Shown here in pieces: positions 59,501-60,971 of a stretch of 64,000 bases of DNA. Location of the stretch: NCBI GenBank assembly GCA_917880885.1, contig OU862928.1:10993721-11057720 (forward strand), in the 5' to 3' direction. Position 1 is the stretch's first letter; every line of letters starts with the position of its first letter. The notes under the pieces are model-generated. The model had not been told where the DNA came from, ran no database searches, and worked only from the letters and a program-made list of their open reading frames with translations. The position numbers and the translations under genes are program-made. This DNA comes from Limnephilus marmoratus (Eukaryota > Arthropoda > Insecta > Trichoptera > Limnephilidae).

Positions 59501-59919
59501 TTTTAAATACAATTATTTCAAGTCAAAATTACGTCCGGTACAGGAATATTTAACTTAAAATTAATAAATCGTAGATTGTATTATTCATTTTATTATATAA
59601 GAAATATTGCTATGGTATTAGTGAGTAATTGGAAAACATCCTGTTGCAATTTCCCCGATGTATTAAATAGCAGATACTTCCAGGGTCGACTGGGTGCAAT
59701 GGCGATAGTGGTGCAGGACTCATCTTCCCCGCTAAGACGAGTGGACAGGAGAGATGGTGGTTGCGGGGCGTCTTAAGTCTAGGCCCCTATGATAAAACTA
59801 CTGGTCAATGCAGGAACAGCACATATACCGCCTATACAAGGCTCTTTGCCTTTAGTGATTGGCTGAAGCGGCAACTTAACCAGCTTTCGTCAGAACGGGA
59901 GCTGCACCAAGGTAAGTGA
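8327..59919 (+). CDS. modSP: Modular serine protease (ModSP/HP14-like), 7 visible exons
   Basis: Exons 8327-8517, 12853-13062, 25294-25461, 30109-30233, 34671-34850, 57704-57863 and 59684-59919 have AG/GT borders and join with matching phases (1, 1, 1, 0, 0, 1), giving about 422 residues to a TGA. Order: sushi domain, Wonton-like Cys-rich domain, then a trypsin-fold protease with AAHC, NDLALI and GDSGAG. Known family members are secreted haemolymph initiator proteases that auto-activate after pattern recognition and switch on Toll/prophenoloxidase cascades. The residue six before the catalytic Ser is Thr, not the Asp of trypsins. The 5' exons (signal peptide, LDLa) are not visible. The last exon may instead be spliced at GTAAGT (59912). 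The order of the insect cannot be told. Confidence 0.88.
8650..9595 (-). mobile_element. Non-LTR 3' fragment (element H)
   Basis: On the - strand an ORF2 tail runs from about 9590 to a stop near 9061, with LRSIYFAFCQSIATYGI, then IKQLYAKSALLNFL and THTTLGQRYFQYYATKLFN. These are the C-terminal signatures of the A/D/F/I group. The 3' UTR has the conserved stem-loop at 8855-8886 (loop GCACAGGTTCTCCTAG) and an AT-rich end near 8620-8650. The RT core is missing, so this is a 5'-truncated copy or remnant inside intron 1. Confidence 0.75.
8855..8886 (-). promoter_or_regulatory. 3'-UTR stem-loop of element H
   Basis: Bases 8855-8862 pair with 8879-8886 (8 bp, one wobble). In element sense the loop GCACAGGTTCTCCTAG matches the loops of elements D, F, I and A, while the stem bases differ from theirs. 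Confidence 0.6.
9690..9960 (-). mobile_element. 3' end of another non-LTR family (group R), copy 1
   Basis: On the - strand the ORF ends with RTGHFYNSFLSSTARLWKDL, a phrase typical of ORF2 C-termini of R1/Jockey-like elements, followed by a stop at 9761. The short 3' UTR has a 10-bp hairpin (9726-9756, GGCCCTGAGG/CCTCAGGGCC), a small hairpin (CTCC...GGAG) and an A-rich tail. Other copies of this 3' end lie at 13200-13636, 34120-34480 and 34866-35100. Confidence 0.7.
10051..10127. repeat. Imperfect palindrome, possibly a short MITE
   Basis: TAAAATACTGATGCCATTACAC at the left is nearly the reverse complement of GTGTAATTCGCCTCAGTATTTA at the right, with further pairing inside (CTCAGTATACTGACG). 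The structure resembles a small fold-back element. No target duplication is clear. The spacer 9961-10050 shows nothing else. Confidence 0.4.
10205..10345 (-). pseudogene. ORF2 C-terminal scrap of the A/D/F non-LTR group
   Basis: One - strand frame shows LLLNPFAKTAFGKRNFISLQ, close to the D tail (LLLIPFAKTNIGQRNFRYF). The flanks do not continue the similarity, so it is a small relic. Confidence 0.5.
10430..11689. other. Intron 1 interior without recognised features
   Basis: AT-rich sequence with an A17 run near 10656 and no recognisable protein, terminal repeat or RNA. Short frames at 10568-10843 and 11371-11553 look like chance. Confidence 0.5.
11690..12440 (-). pseudogene. Jockey-clade RT fragment
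   Basis: Read on the - strand from 12440 to 11690: RDEQWHDFISTLDDDQMAF, then a broken YRPISLLSC-like segment, then KAFDKVWLRGLIYKINFQG, DRKFRIILNG and AGVPQGSILSPALFNIYLSY. These are fingers and palm of a Jockey-clade RT (KAFDKVW, SILSP). Stops and frame changes abound and the catalytic YADD and everything after it are absent. It is a distinct family from the elements in intron 5. Confidence 0.7.
12441..12852. other. Intron 1 end, no recognised repeat
   Basis: I see no coding or repeat structure. The last bases (TTATAATATTTTCAG) are the polypyrimidine tract and acceptor for the next host exon. Confidence 0.5.
12853..13062 (+). CDS. modSP: modSP exon: Wonton-like Cys-rich domain
   Basis: The acceptor TTTTCAG ends at 12852 and the donor GTGAGG begins at 13063; both borders are phase 1. 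The reading has Cys residues in SCTLYGSH, YSCSS, IICRP, NFVCKTK, MTCIDGSW and PKCEA. In moth HP14 and fly ModSP a second sushi-like domain with an altered Cys pattern, called Wonton, sits here between the sushi domain and the protease. The last G joins AA of the next exon to give Glu-Cys-Gly, the expected link to the protease domain. Confidence 0.85.
13200..13636 (+). mobile_element. Group R non-LTR 3' end, copy 2 (interrupted by Gypsy)
   Basis: The sequence ends with the group R hairpin at 13596-13623 (AGCCCTGAGG/CCTCAGGGCT) followed by TCCTATATGAAGC, the second small hairpin. The Gypsy element starts at 13637, and its duplicated target GAAGC belongs to this second hairpin. The A-rich tail continues on the far side at 24929-24941. 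Thus the Gypsy inserted into the 3' UTR of an older retroposon. The part at 13200-13590 has no clean reading frame. Confidence 0.6.
13637..13841 (-). repeat. Gypsy 3' LTR
   Basis: 205 bp, TG...CA in element sense. It is 10 bp longer than the other LTR because of an extra TAGGTACCAG unit near 13821. Otherwise only isolated differences are visible, such as GATGCTTC versus GATACTTC, so the insertion is fairly recent. Confidence 0.92.
13947..16975 (-). pseudogene. Gypsy pol remnant: protease end, RT, RNase H, integrase
   Basis: 16975-15695 encodes the end of the protease region and the RT (MFSKLDLKMAYSQLEL, LVYGLNAAPGIF, IIFYDDILVTG), so the catalytic YDD is present. The frame then breaks and some bases appear missing before the RNase H (ANGSNRPIAFASRKLTDTE, LECDNQALV). 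The integrase zinc finger (HRAHLGIAKTKG, CKEC) ends at a stop near 14887 where related proteins have Trp. The core continues at 14834-13947 with MVDASTKW, SDNGSVF and ENQVK, so the D,D,E residues are visible. One frameshift and one nonsense codon make it a pseudogene. Confidence 0.88.
16997..17438 (-). repeat. BEL/Pao 3' LTR
   Basis: 442 bp, TGGTTACGC...CCATACA in element sense. It is nearly identical to 22740-23181; differences seen are GATTTTG/GATGTTG and AGATA/AGGTA. Confidence 0.92.
17820..21821 (-). pseudogene. BEL/Pao gag-protease polyprotein with RT and integrase cores deleted
   Basis: The long frame 21821-18219 (1200 codons; likely start Met at residue 16, MATSASIES) encodes in order: a DUF1759-type gag (LEIACFNGNLDSWSLFYETY), zinc knuckles (CFCCQRGSHPLYQC, CVNCLSTRHTAKACKSKSTC), an aspartic protease (ALIDSGFQRDIIT), and the start of the RT (KIRMVLDASMKSDSGSSLND). 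Near residue 815 it jumps to the post-palm region (NFLSTIPTARR), so the YVDD catalytic segment is missing without loss of frame. RNase H follows, then only the very end of the integrase (FGGIWESNIKCLKGYL). A stop at 18219-18221 (TAA) splits off the 3' tail (18176-17853), which itself ends in a frameshift. Confidence 0.88.
21838..22214. repeat. Degenerate minisatellite in BEL leader
   Basis: About 375 bp of GGTATGCGGTATAA-like units (7- and 14-bp periods, with TATGCGG, TATAAGG and TTTGAGG variants) lies between the BEL start codon and its 5' LTR. It also creates a repetitive - strand frame that is not a gene. The remaining leader (22215-22739) is AT-rich and unremarkable. Confidence 0.85.
22740..23181 (-). 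repeat. BEL/Pao 5' LTR
   Basis: 442-bp copy of 16997-17438. The bases after it in element sense (TTTTCTGATCCTAGCGAGCC) do not match a tRNA end I recognise, so the primer site is unassigned. Confidence 0.9.
23182..24138 (-). pseudogene. Gypsy gag and protease start
   Basis: The frame starts MAQVKPLATF at 24129 on the - strand and continues through capsid-like sequence (FRARLENYFILYDEKITAEKKRAIFL). It shifts frame near 23880, carries an SR-rich stretch (SSSRSRSKSQQRRDS) and reaches a zinc knuckle (CFNCNKLGHRNR) near 23440. A second knuckle (CFKCGQKEHIAKFC) follows near 23360 in another frame. The protease motif DSGAGISAVPE lies near 23220 and is cut by the BEL LTR at 23181. Confidence 0.8.
24139..24728 (-). 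other. Gypsy leader with tRNA-Ser-type primer site
   Basis: This is the untranslated leader between the 5' LTR and gag. Next to the LTR, 24715-24727 reads TGGCGACGAGGAT on the - strand. From memory this complements the 3' end of insect tRNA-Ser(GCU), the primer used by mag-type elements. One base separates it from the LTR. The rest holds several CAGCTCC-rich stretches and no gene. Confidence 0.65.
24729..24923 (-). repeat. Gypsy 5' LTR
   Basis: 195 bp, matching 13637-13841 apart from the 10-bp unit and single substitutions. The target duplication GAAGC follows at 24924-24928. Confidence 0.92.
25010..25173. mobile_element. Short hAT-type MITE
   Basis: A 164-bp GC-rich insert starts CACGGCCGGCCC and ends GGGACGGCCCTG, forming short inverted ends of the CAGGGCCG type. 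The flanks TAAGCACT (25002-25009) and TACGCACT (25174-25181) match at 7 of 8 bases, the 8-bp duplication typical of hAT. There is no coding capacity. Confidence 0.65.
25294..25461 (+). CDS. modSP: modSP exon: start of protease domain
   Basis: The acceptor TTTGTGTTTAG ends at 25293 and the donor GTAAGA starts at 25462; both borders are phase 1. It reads CGLENADADVSTF, then IHKAPIAPKNSLPWHVAVY, FICGGTII and RHRVVVG. The expected activation cleavage falls between Phe and Ile (STF/IHK), so the P1 residue is not Arg or Lys. The Cys in CGL would link the regulatory part to the catalytic domain, as in other clip-less modular proteases. Confidence 0.9.
25727..25883 (-). repeat. Copia 3' LTR
   Basis: 157 bp. 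It differs from the other LTR by a few substitutions and by the 6-bp longer GAAACGTTTAAACAG stretch in the 5' LTR. No gene is present. Confidence 0.9.
25890..28056 (-). pseudogene. Copia pol remnant: integrase tail, RT, RNase H
   Basis: 28056-26566 begins after the integrase core with FWAESVLTTVYLMNRSP and KHVRVFGCKAYAHI. The RT shows NSKWVFRTKRDANGDI, QMDAVSAFLQGDL, YGLKQSSRVW and, at the catalytic site, VWVDNLLIFS, where Asn replaces the second Asp. A frameshift near 26640 leads to GSLLFASQVTRPDISFAVSY and the RNase H (VGFCDADWASD, LSTTEAEYMSMS, HVDNQGA), with another frame change near 26250. Missing domains, the mutated catalytic residue and frameshifts make it inactive. Confidence 0.88.
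28053..28739 (-). pseudogene. Copia gag (C-terminally cut)
   Basis: A 228-codon frame with the Copia gag pattern (LRGRENYDIWKFAAQAYLED, EAWDNLAAAYDD, LLRTLITTKLENCKSVEDYV, ILLAGLPEKYTPMI). It ends in a Ser/Arg-rich stretch where a CCHC zinc knuckle is expected. The next bases already belong to the integrase tail in another frame, so a deletion fused gag to pol. The start follows the 5' LTR by about 70 bp. Confidence 0.8.
28813..28975 (-). repeat. Copia 5' LTR
   Basis: 163 bp, TG...CA, abutting the primer site at 28802-28812. Confidence 0.9.
29180..29600 (+). pseudogene. Endonuclease fragment of a Jockey-clade element
   Basis: The + frame reads GDLNAKHVSWLSRYDNQKG, then DLANYALSNPIVMMS, HPHPTSPRRK and PAPDHNHIVLTLSG. 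This is the second half of an AP-type endonuclease (GDxNAKH...W.S, DH motif), in Jockey style and unlike the A/D/F group. Upstream and downstream parts are lost or unreadable. The remainder of intron 3 up to 30108 has no feature I recognise. Confidence 0.65.
30109..30233 (+). CDS. modSP: modSP exon: catalytic His
   Basis: The acceptor TTTTTAG ends at 30108 and the donor GTTTGC starts at 30234. Phase 1 in and phase 0 out. The reading AAHCFYDWYNKLTLPAHLF places the catalytic His at 30114-30116 and the partner Cys of the His loop beside it. It continues with HVAANKHYQKWNHPAEPDA. Confidence 0.92.
30370..31712 (-). mobile_element. 5'-truncated non-LTR element (family E)
   Basis: On the - strand an RT runs from NYRPVAVLSVLPKLFEK (near 31700) through IGENQHGFLPKKSTITNL, VYTDFAKAFDRVNHDIL, a gap where GVPQG is mutated, and CLLFADDLKIM. 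It continues to the C-terminal region (SKLEYASDVWTPYHQKYI, EQIQKKFLRY) and a tail near 30430, followed by an A/T-rich end with TAA repeats (about 30375). Frameshifts near 31500 and 31340 break it. It belongs to the same broad group as B and C but is a separate family. It lacks endonuclease and ORF1. Confidence 0.8.
31713..32904. other. Intron 4 interior without recognised features
   Basis: AT-rich sequence with short frames (32074-32271, 32283-32510) that show no known motif. No terminal repeats or RNA genes are evident. Confidence 0.5.
32905..33660 (+). mobile_element. Non-autonomous Helitron
   Basis: Starts TCTTATAATATAAAAATGAA and ends in CTAG, inserted between A (32904) and T (33661). 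A short hairpin GGCAT/ATGCC with an 8-nt loop (33631-33648) lies about 8 nt before CTAG. These are the three Helitron hallmarks. The 5' part (GAACCGATTTCGCTAATTAT) resembles widespread insect Helitron-like repeats. Bases 33378-33600 are a long purine-rich stretch on the + strand. No Rep/Hel protein is present, so it needs help to move. Confidence 0.8.
33672..33805. mobile_element. Palindromic fold-back element
   Basis: Bases 33672-33712 and 33765-33805 are inverted copies (TTTCAAACTGTRGTTAAACC...), about 41 bp each with only a few mismatches, around a 52-bp centre. A possible CAT repeat flanks it, which may be chance. It looks like a small MITE. The following spacer to 34119 shows nothing recognisable. 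Confidence 0.7.
34120..34480 (-). mobile_element. Group R non-LTR 3' end, copy 3
   Basis: On the - strand the tail FHSFLSLEKTFHTFPWA is followed by the group R hairpin at 34147-34176 (damaged: GGCCCGAGG against CCTCAGGACC), the small CTCC...GGAG hairpin and an A-rich end. Upstream coding sequence is unreadable. It lies about 190 bp before host exon 34671-34850. Confidence 0.6.
34671..34850 (+). CDS. modSP: modSP exon: catalytic Asp
   Basis: The acceptor CTTATTCCAG ends at 34670 and the donor GTAAAT starts at 34851; phase 0 on both sides (60 codons). It reads VRQIRVHDWFRGDQNQYQ, then NDLALIILETPLEF, with the catalytic Asp at 34728-34730, and GPVCWNLGNQWFDNN. Both flanks carry copies of the same group R retroposon tail in the same orientation. 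Confidence 0.92.
34866..35100 (-). mobile_element. Group R non-LTR 3' fragment, copy 4
   Basis: Similar to the copy before the exon: CAGGAGTGATGGACATATTA and TCCCTCCCACTGCGGTGC on the + strand parallel CAGGAGTGACGGATGAATTC and TCCCTTCTACTGTGGTGC at 34270-34330. The part with the large hairpin is missing; the end is TCTTACCCATGTGGAGTTAA in element sense. It is in the same orientation as copy 3. Confidence 0.55.
35101..36499. other. Intron 5 start, unassigned
   Basis: GC-richer patches (35230-35450, 35900-36230) look like worn repeats: GTATGCATACCCGCCTACTA at 35365 recalls GTACGCATACCCGCCTCCCA at 34461. No protein motif, terminal repeat or RNA gene is recognised. Confidence 0.4.
36500..36747. 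mobile_element. Possible hAT-type terminus
   Basis: The right end reads, inward from 36747 on the - strand, CACCGGCGGATTTAAAAGGG followed by GGGGCACGGGGACACATGCC. Such ends are common in hAT elements. The opposite end was not found. It cuts a non-LTR fragment that begins at 36748. The boundary on the left is unknown. Confidence 0.35.
36748..37080 (-). pseudogene. Non-LTR ORF2 C-terminal fragment (A-like)
   Basis: On the - strand it reads HKLCHIFCSLRPILDLRTLR, then SVYLALFQSIAIYGIVGCGG, AESIIRLIIVVQKLILRII and FKCQPTHPSNELFTK. The match to the end of element A (KLCHIFYSLRSILDINTL, VQKLLLRVIFKCSPSHPS) is close. The 3' part is replaced by the possible hAT terminus. Confidence 0.7.
37145..37182. 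repeat. Perfect 17-bp inverted repeat
   Basis: TCGCTTAAACATCGCAA (37145-37161), a 4-base loop TCAC, and the exact reverse complement (37166-37182). It stands in otherwise unassigned sequence (37081-37374). Confidence 0.9.
37375..37473 (+). mobile_element. hAT-like end followed by a poly-G run
   Basis: CAGGGGCAGGGAAACTTG begins at 37375 and continues with CGTCGAGGGCCATTTGG, the style of hAT terminal repeats. It is followed at 37452-37473 by 22 consecutive G. The other terminus is not identified, so it may be a truncated MITE. Confidence 0.4.
37614..37650 (-). promoter_or_regulatory. 3'-UTR stem-loop of element D
   Basis: GCCTGTCTCA pairs with TGAGAGCAGGC (10 bp, one bulge). In element sense the loop ACACAGGTTCTCCGAA matches those of H, I, F and A except for CCGAA in place of CCTAG. 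Confidence 0.6.
38137..38222 (+). pseudogene. hAT transposase remnant, part before element A
   Basis: The reading KVDIELIIPRQCGRQNIQ, a frameshift, and NPGIISVEEY corresponds to the region just before the C-terminal domain in hAT transposases with ZMYM/DUF4371-type ends. Element A follows directly at about 38223. All upstream transposase domains are missing. Confidence 0.6.
38557..38640 (+). repeat. tRNA-like sequence in leader of element A
   Basis: TGGTGTAGTGGTAAGAACGCC resembles an A box and GGGTACGATCCC a B box, spaced as in tRNAs with a long variable arm. Stems are imperfect. It may be a SINE insertion or a pol III-like promoter segment. Confidence 0.4.
38890..39701 (+). pseudogene. Element A ORF1: PHD-like finger, coiled coil, FP-like domain
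   Basis: The start ATG at 38890 gives MNNCKACSEPTLSEESVFTC, then AVCKGIFHL, the first half of a PHD-type zinc finger (CxxC...CxxC...H). A stop and a one-base shift follow near 38980; then RRAQIKCKKCLSD supplies the last Cys pair. Next come a long coiled coil (MSKQYEDILLRVHELENINK, LEKKNCDLEARLEQIEGQF) and a C-terminal domain with RTGQKTNKDLQRPIILRFK. The frame ends at 39701. PHD fingers in ORF1 are known from several insect non-LTR groups. Confidence 0.72.
42897..44465 (+). mobile_element. Non-LTR element C, 5'-truncated, nested in B
   Basis: AACATT flanks both sides (42891-42896 and 44466-44471), a plausible target duplication. The reading from NNIIVPNQHGFIRGRSTLSN to the stop at 44167 is uninterrupted. 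The 3' end has GCCCCTACGGGC (44424-44435) and an AATA-repeat tail. C is a close relative of B, so an element inserted into its own kind. Confidence 0.85.
42920..44167 (+). CDS. Element C partial RT, open frame
   Basis: About 415 codons without a stop. Motifs: HGFIRGRSTLSNL, YTDFSKAFDKVRHHIL, SGVPQGSHLGPIFFL, VLLFADDLKLF (catalytic Asp pair present), then RDLGVIFDSNLTFTPHI and the C-terminal VEYNSPIWSPFYKVHSNKIE. The N-terminal fingers, endonuclease and ORF1 are missing because of 5' truncation. The clean frame points to a young insertion. Confidence 0.82.
   Translation: MVKPINNIIVPNQHGFIRGRSTLSNLTIYNNYISESLSLKQQVDSIYTDFSKAFDKVRHHILISKLRLLGIKGSLLTWIISYLSNRVLSVRINFIESYVFEATSGVPQGSHLGPIFFLIFINDIVNIFKDVQVLLFADDLKLFKKIRNIYDCLILQANLDEFFKWCEQNMLFLNTEKCQVIRFSRTHSHILYEYNFNNVKLTPVLQIRDLGVIFDSNLTFTPHIDNITNKALKILGFLCRTLTDFKSLDCMKTLYISLVRCQVEYNSPIWSPFYKVHSNKIERVQHKFLRYLNFKLKIPIENINYLSLMNRLNLITLSDRRIISDLILLYRIMNNLIDSPAIVSTIKLLVPTRNTRQNITFFCNTYTTNYQSHSLTNRMHYLGNKFGGIVDVFADSLYILKCNLNQHFVESYKLL
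47100..47141 (+). promoter_or_regulatory. 3'-UTR stem-loop of element A
   Basis: TTGGCCA (47100-47106) pairs with TGGCCAA (47135-47141), followed after a mismatch by UACA/UGUG pairing. The loop ACACGGG...GCCTAG matches the other four copies in layout. It lies about 50 nt before the poly-A tail. Confidence 0.6.
47207..47600 (+). pseudogene. hAT transposase remnant, C-terminal dimerisation domain
   Basis: After the poly-A tail of A the hAT frame resumes: RQPVYIPYLDSLINSMESRF, LALLHPSKLCKLNRQQFKDI and KISLLRSTMSDEHLSGLCML. The last stretch is the typical hAT C-terminal (HATC) motif. A frameshift near 47535 and HMDKIVNMFGSDNRRLQ end the protein. The catalytic RNase H-like core is missing. Confidence 0.8.
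48416..48826. other. Spacer with a worn tRNA-like sequence (- strand)
   Basis: Bases 48602-48525 read on the - strand contain TGACCGAATTTGATATGGG (worn A box) and TTGGTTCGACTCCCAG (good B box), so a degenerate tRNA or SINE head is possible. The remainder, ending in a TA-rich stretch at 48818-48826, has no recognised feature. Confidence 0.35.
48827..49205 (+). repeat. Element G 5' LTR
   Basis: 379 bp with three extra GTACTGAGTAA-type units near 48880-48905. The following bases (TTATAAAACAACATT) do not match a primer site I recognise; the end could lie 5 bp further. Confidence 0.88.
49247..50374 (+). pseudogene. Element G gag
   Basis: The start MEKLRFDFAVRPAADGK lies 41 bp after the LTR. The frame is open to a TGA at 49826-49828, where Trp would be expected, and continues in the same frame (CMLMKLTVESEWDKWEKKNC) to 50374. 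It holds a capsid-like helical region (WIEDFNKECERFQIN) and one CCHC-like knuckle (CRICVNEKKGKRYHLEENC). Apart from the single nonsense codon it is intact. Confidence 0.78.
53285..53781 (+). CDS. Element F ORF1, 3' part
   Basis: An open frame that begins inside a coiled coil (KQLEIKISDLEYKSRSN), continues FLEIAGIPQKNGEQQIEIVK and ends with a conserved domain (EVKRTPDRRNNAPPKLLVEF, RELLWKTKKAAKEKNYSYVW) at a TAA. The same domain is present in elements I and A. It resembles the C-terminal domain of baculovirus FP proteins, a known feature of some insect non-LTR ORF1s (family knowledge, not tested). The N-terminus, probably with a PHD finger as in A, is missing. Confidence 0.7.
53821..56754 (+). 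CDS. Element F ORF2: endonuclease-reverse transcriptase, 977 codons
   Basis: A complete open frame 39 nt after ORF1. Residues about 20-235 form an AP endonuclease (LHTNIRSINKNFDELQ, ILTECWI, IYRSPSF, FLIGDLNINIL, STITDHFTTIL). A linker has KPWISQNIINCIRKRDELH. The RT spans about 470-790: NNYRPISLLSTFSKILE, YGFRQNLSTADAL, FIDLQKAFDTIDHKIL, YGVPQGSVLGPLLFL and CFADDTVILF with both catalytic Asp. The C-terminal region ends with TSFGQKNHNFHATKLYNALP. All key residues that I can check are present, so a functional protein is possible. Confidence 0.9.
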   Translation: MKMNTTIITSDPKALTTLNNYFKILHTNIRSINKNFDELQIQLKHIGLRFDIIILTECWINKKSSPMEIAGYTIYSTVTSNKQNDGVIIYLKNEIKAEVKETTITNANCLKIKIGKESTIFAIYRSPSFYNFDPFIKSLDDELTLQKETKNVFLIGDLNINILENGHPQKNEYLQILASHGLKSLINEPTRKVDNSKTCIDHIMSKTKKHTQSVINESTITDHFTTILAINQNKERKTQIRPTLIEKSETNWNAVKKNLQCTDWKKIQNIDNTNDAWNSFIDIIHHNIVSNTKKNLKKISHKNIHIKPWISQNIINCIRKRDELHKKLKQNPYDIHKLLRYYKRYRNICKNIINTTKESYYKNKIDECNDNPRKMWQIINEVTNSKSTSNTSKIDELNINKVPTLYAENPDKILDHVNHFFTNIGSNLAKQITLCVNDAVEPNEARNLEREFDFKQITVDEIRNIITSLKPNVSSGDEVISTNTIKQLSEEITFPLTHLINLSITKSIFPMSLKEATVIPIYKQGCKNDINNYRPISLLSTFSKILEKVLKKQLMTYLEENNLISKSQYGFRQNLSTADALDDIVNTITKSLDKGNKSLAIFIDLQKAFDTIDHKILFKKLKKIGMSNTTLNLLISYMSERSQCVKIGNRKSKPLPINYGVPQGSVLGPLLFLIYVNDICNLHIKGKIICFADDTVILFNECDWLTTFKDAEHGLVLLQKWLKQNSLTLNVNKTKYLTFSITARGQPAEDYALKLHNCQGKDLTQSCHCPTITHSKNIKYLGIEIDENLRWDSHINSITKKLTKLMYYFRNIRNILSKNDLYKVYYALCQSRIEYGIIGWGTASNIHMKKLAKTQKAIIKIILKVPIKTPSKDIFKNFNVFSIIKLYSKNALLKFKEKYEYLADQHTYTTRSKSSKLLNIPQLNTSFGQKNHNFHATKLYNALPFEIKNTMEIQMFKKDLKLWLSKQEDEEIIKIMK
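56871..56912 (+). promoter_or_regulatory. 3'-UTR stem-loop of element F
   Basis: ACAGTCC pairs with GGACTGT and, after a G/A mismatch, CCTCA with TGAGG (12 bp in all). The loop GAACAGGGATACCTAG shares ACAGG...CCTAG with the other copies. It begins 117 nt after the ORF2 stop. Confidence 0.65.
57290..57669 (+). repeat. Element G polypurine tract and 3' LTR
   Basis: AGGGGGGGGGAGA (57290-57301, first A and last A included) directly precedes TGTAAAG at 57302, as expected for plus-strand priming. The 368-bp LTR ends near 57669 in a TA-repeat run, which reaches to 57687. The host acceptor AG is at 57702-57703. Confidence 0.88.
57704..57863 (+). CDS. modSP: modSP exon: FAGWG segment
   Basis: The acceptor CTGATTCCAG ends at 57703 and the donor GTTAGT starts at 57864; phase 0 in and phase 1 out. 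It reads FAGWGVTEEGQLSDELRVLS, VPVIDNQACSTEYKKHH and ITADKICAGFLN. The GWG motif and the Cys pair (QAC...KIC) are standard trypsin-fold landmarks. The region between LTR and acceptor has no long pyrimidine tract (TATATTGTAAACTGATTCCAG), so splicing signals may be weak or partly supplied by the LTR. Confidence 0.92.
57864..58140. other. Intron 6 start
   Basis: No recognised feature. Confidence 0.5.
58141..58250 (-). mobile_element. 3' tail of a B/C-type non-LTR element
   Basis: On the - strand GTAAAAGCCCCATGGGCGTA (58183-58164) parallels GTAAAAGCCCCTACGGGCGT of C and TTAAAAGCCCTATGGGCGTT of B. It is followed by an A-rich stretch. Only the 3' UTR end is present. Confidence 0.55.
58251..59683. 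other. Intron 6 interior
   Basis: A purine-rich stretch (58676-58755, AGG/GGA units) and GC-richer sequence at 58600-59060 show no known protein or terminal repeats. The intron ends with AGATACTTCCAG before exon 59684. Confidence 0.45.
59684..59919 (+). CDS. modSP: modSP exon: catalytic Ser and C-terminus
   Basis: The acceptor ACTTCCAG ends at 59683; phase 1 matches the preceding donor. It reads STGCNGDSGAGLIFPAKTSG, then RWWLRGVLSLGPYDKTTGQC and TYTAYTRLFAFSDWLKRQL. The catalytic Ser is at 59707-59709; the Cys in TGC and GQC would form the S1-loop bridge. The residue six before Ser is Thr, so the pocket is not trypsin-like. The frame stops with TGA at 59917-59919. A good donor (GTAAGT) at 59912 leaves open a further exon. 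No AATAAA is evident in the next 400 bp. Confidence 0.88.
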
Positions 59920-59951
59920 CTTCCTCTCTCCATAACATCTTCGACTATGTT

Positions 59952-60110
59952 TACAGTCCCTGGCCAAATTATTAGACGCACTGTATTTTTTTTGTGATTT
60001 TATGTTTCTTAAGAGTTTTTATGCAATAATGGTATATTTAAACTACAATATTATTGATTTTTATTTAAAAGAATTGTTGTAGACTACATATTTGTATTTA
60101 TTTTTAACGT
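59952..60110 (+). mobile_element. Tc1/mariner-like terminus
   Basis: TA followed by CAGTCCCTGGCCAAATTATT and AGACGCACTG is the style of Tc1/mariner inverted ends with a TA target. The opposite end was not found up to 60400, so it is probably truncated. It begins only 33 bp after the last host stop codon. Confidence 0.5.
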
Positions 60111-60146
60111 ATGGCAACACTGTGTTGACAAAGTGATAAGAGTCCA

Positions 60147-60373
60147 GTACACGTTGGGCCAACGCGCTCGGCCAGCGCGCTGGGCCAACGTGTACAGGGC
60201 TATTTTGTGTGTTTTTGGCGCTTGCGGCCAACGCTCGCCGACGAGCCGATGGGTGTCGGTTTTTCGTGCACAAATCAAAGGAATTTGTCGCAAGCCACAA
60301 ACAGCGTTCAGACGTTGGCCGAGCGCTCAGTTCATAAATGCGTCGGCCGGAGCGGACGCTGTTTGTCGCGAGT
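60147..60373. repeat. GC-rich nested palindromes
   Basis: 60147-60168 and 60174-60195 are inverted copies matching at 20 of 22 bases (GTACACGTTGGGCCAACGCG...). A second inverted pair, CAAACAGCGT near 60297 and ACGCTGTTTG near 60360, encloses GTTGGCCGAGCGCTC. The patch is much richer in GC than its surroundings. It is probably the end of a DNA transposon with subterminal repeats, family unknown. Confidence 0.55.
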
Positions 60374-60409
60374 TAACTTTTGATGTCGTGTTGTGTTAAA
60401 AAAATATAC

Positions 60410-60971
60410 TTGTGGATAAATTATCCTTTATTGTTTAATTACACAATACAACTTAAAATAAGTACAATTTCAAAGGGAACTATTATGTGAGCAATACGAC
60501 AAGCAAGTGCTTGGATTCACTGCACAAAAATAGATTAACTAGTGGAAGTAAGAGTCGGGGTTTATATAGTCCCTGCTGGCGTGGTGGGGGGGCGTCGTCT
60601 TCCTATTTTCGGTGCTGCATGTCAAGGGGTCAATATGTTATCCTGATAATGGGGTTGTTGTCCCGATGCTCGTGGATACGTGGGGTTTCGTAATCCAGTC
60701 TTTTATTTTGGGACTGTTCGGCGTGAGGGCTGCGTTAAGTACATCCAAATGTTCGTTGGTTTGTCTATTAATGATTTTCTTCGAGTTGGTATGTCGATTA
60801 AGGGATAGTGATTAGAGTATATCATCCCGGTAATGGTCCTCGGCTGGATGCAGCTGTTATCAATAAACATGTAGGGTTTATTAGTTTATTTTTAGGCAAG
60901 ATGAAGTGCCGGTTGCAATGGGCGTACTGCGATGTCTTCTTGTAGGTGGGGGTCGTTTAGGGTGGTTAACT
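60410..60971 (-). repeat. 3' LTR of the env-bearing Gypsy
   Basis: Starts AGTTAACCACCC just after the purine tract and contains AATAAA near its end (CAATAAAGG at about 60434). The outer border is uncertain because the partner LTR is outside the window. Confidence 0.6.

Noticed and set aside
59576..59776. 66-codon frame on the + strand across the last host exon
   Set aside because: It is in another frame than the protease exon, which has the catalytic GDSGAG motif, a proper acceptor and matching phase.
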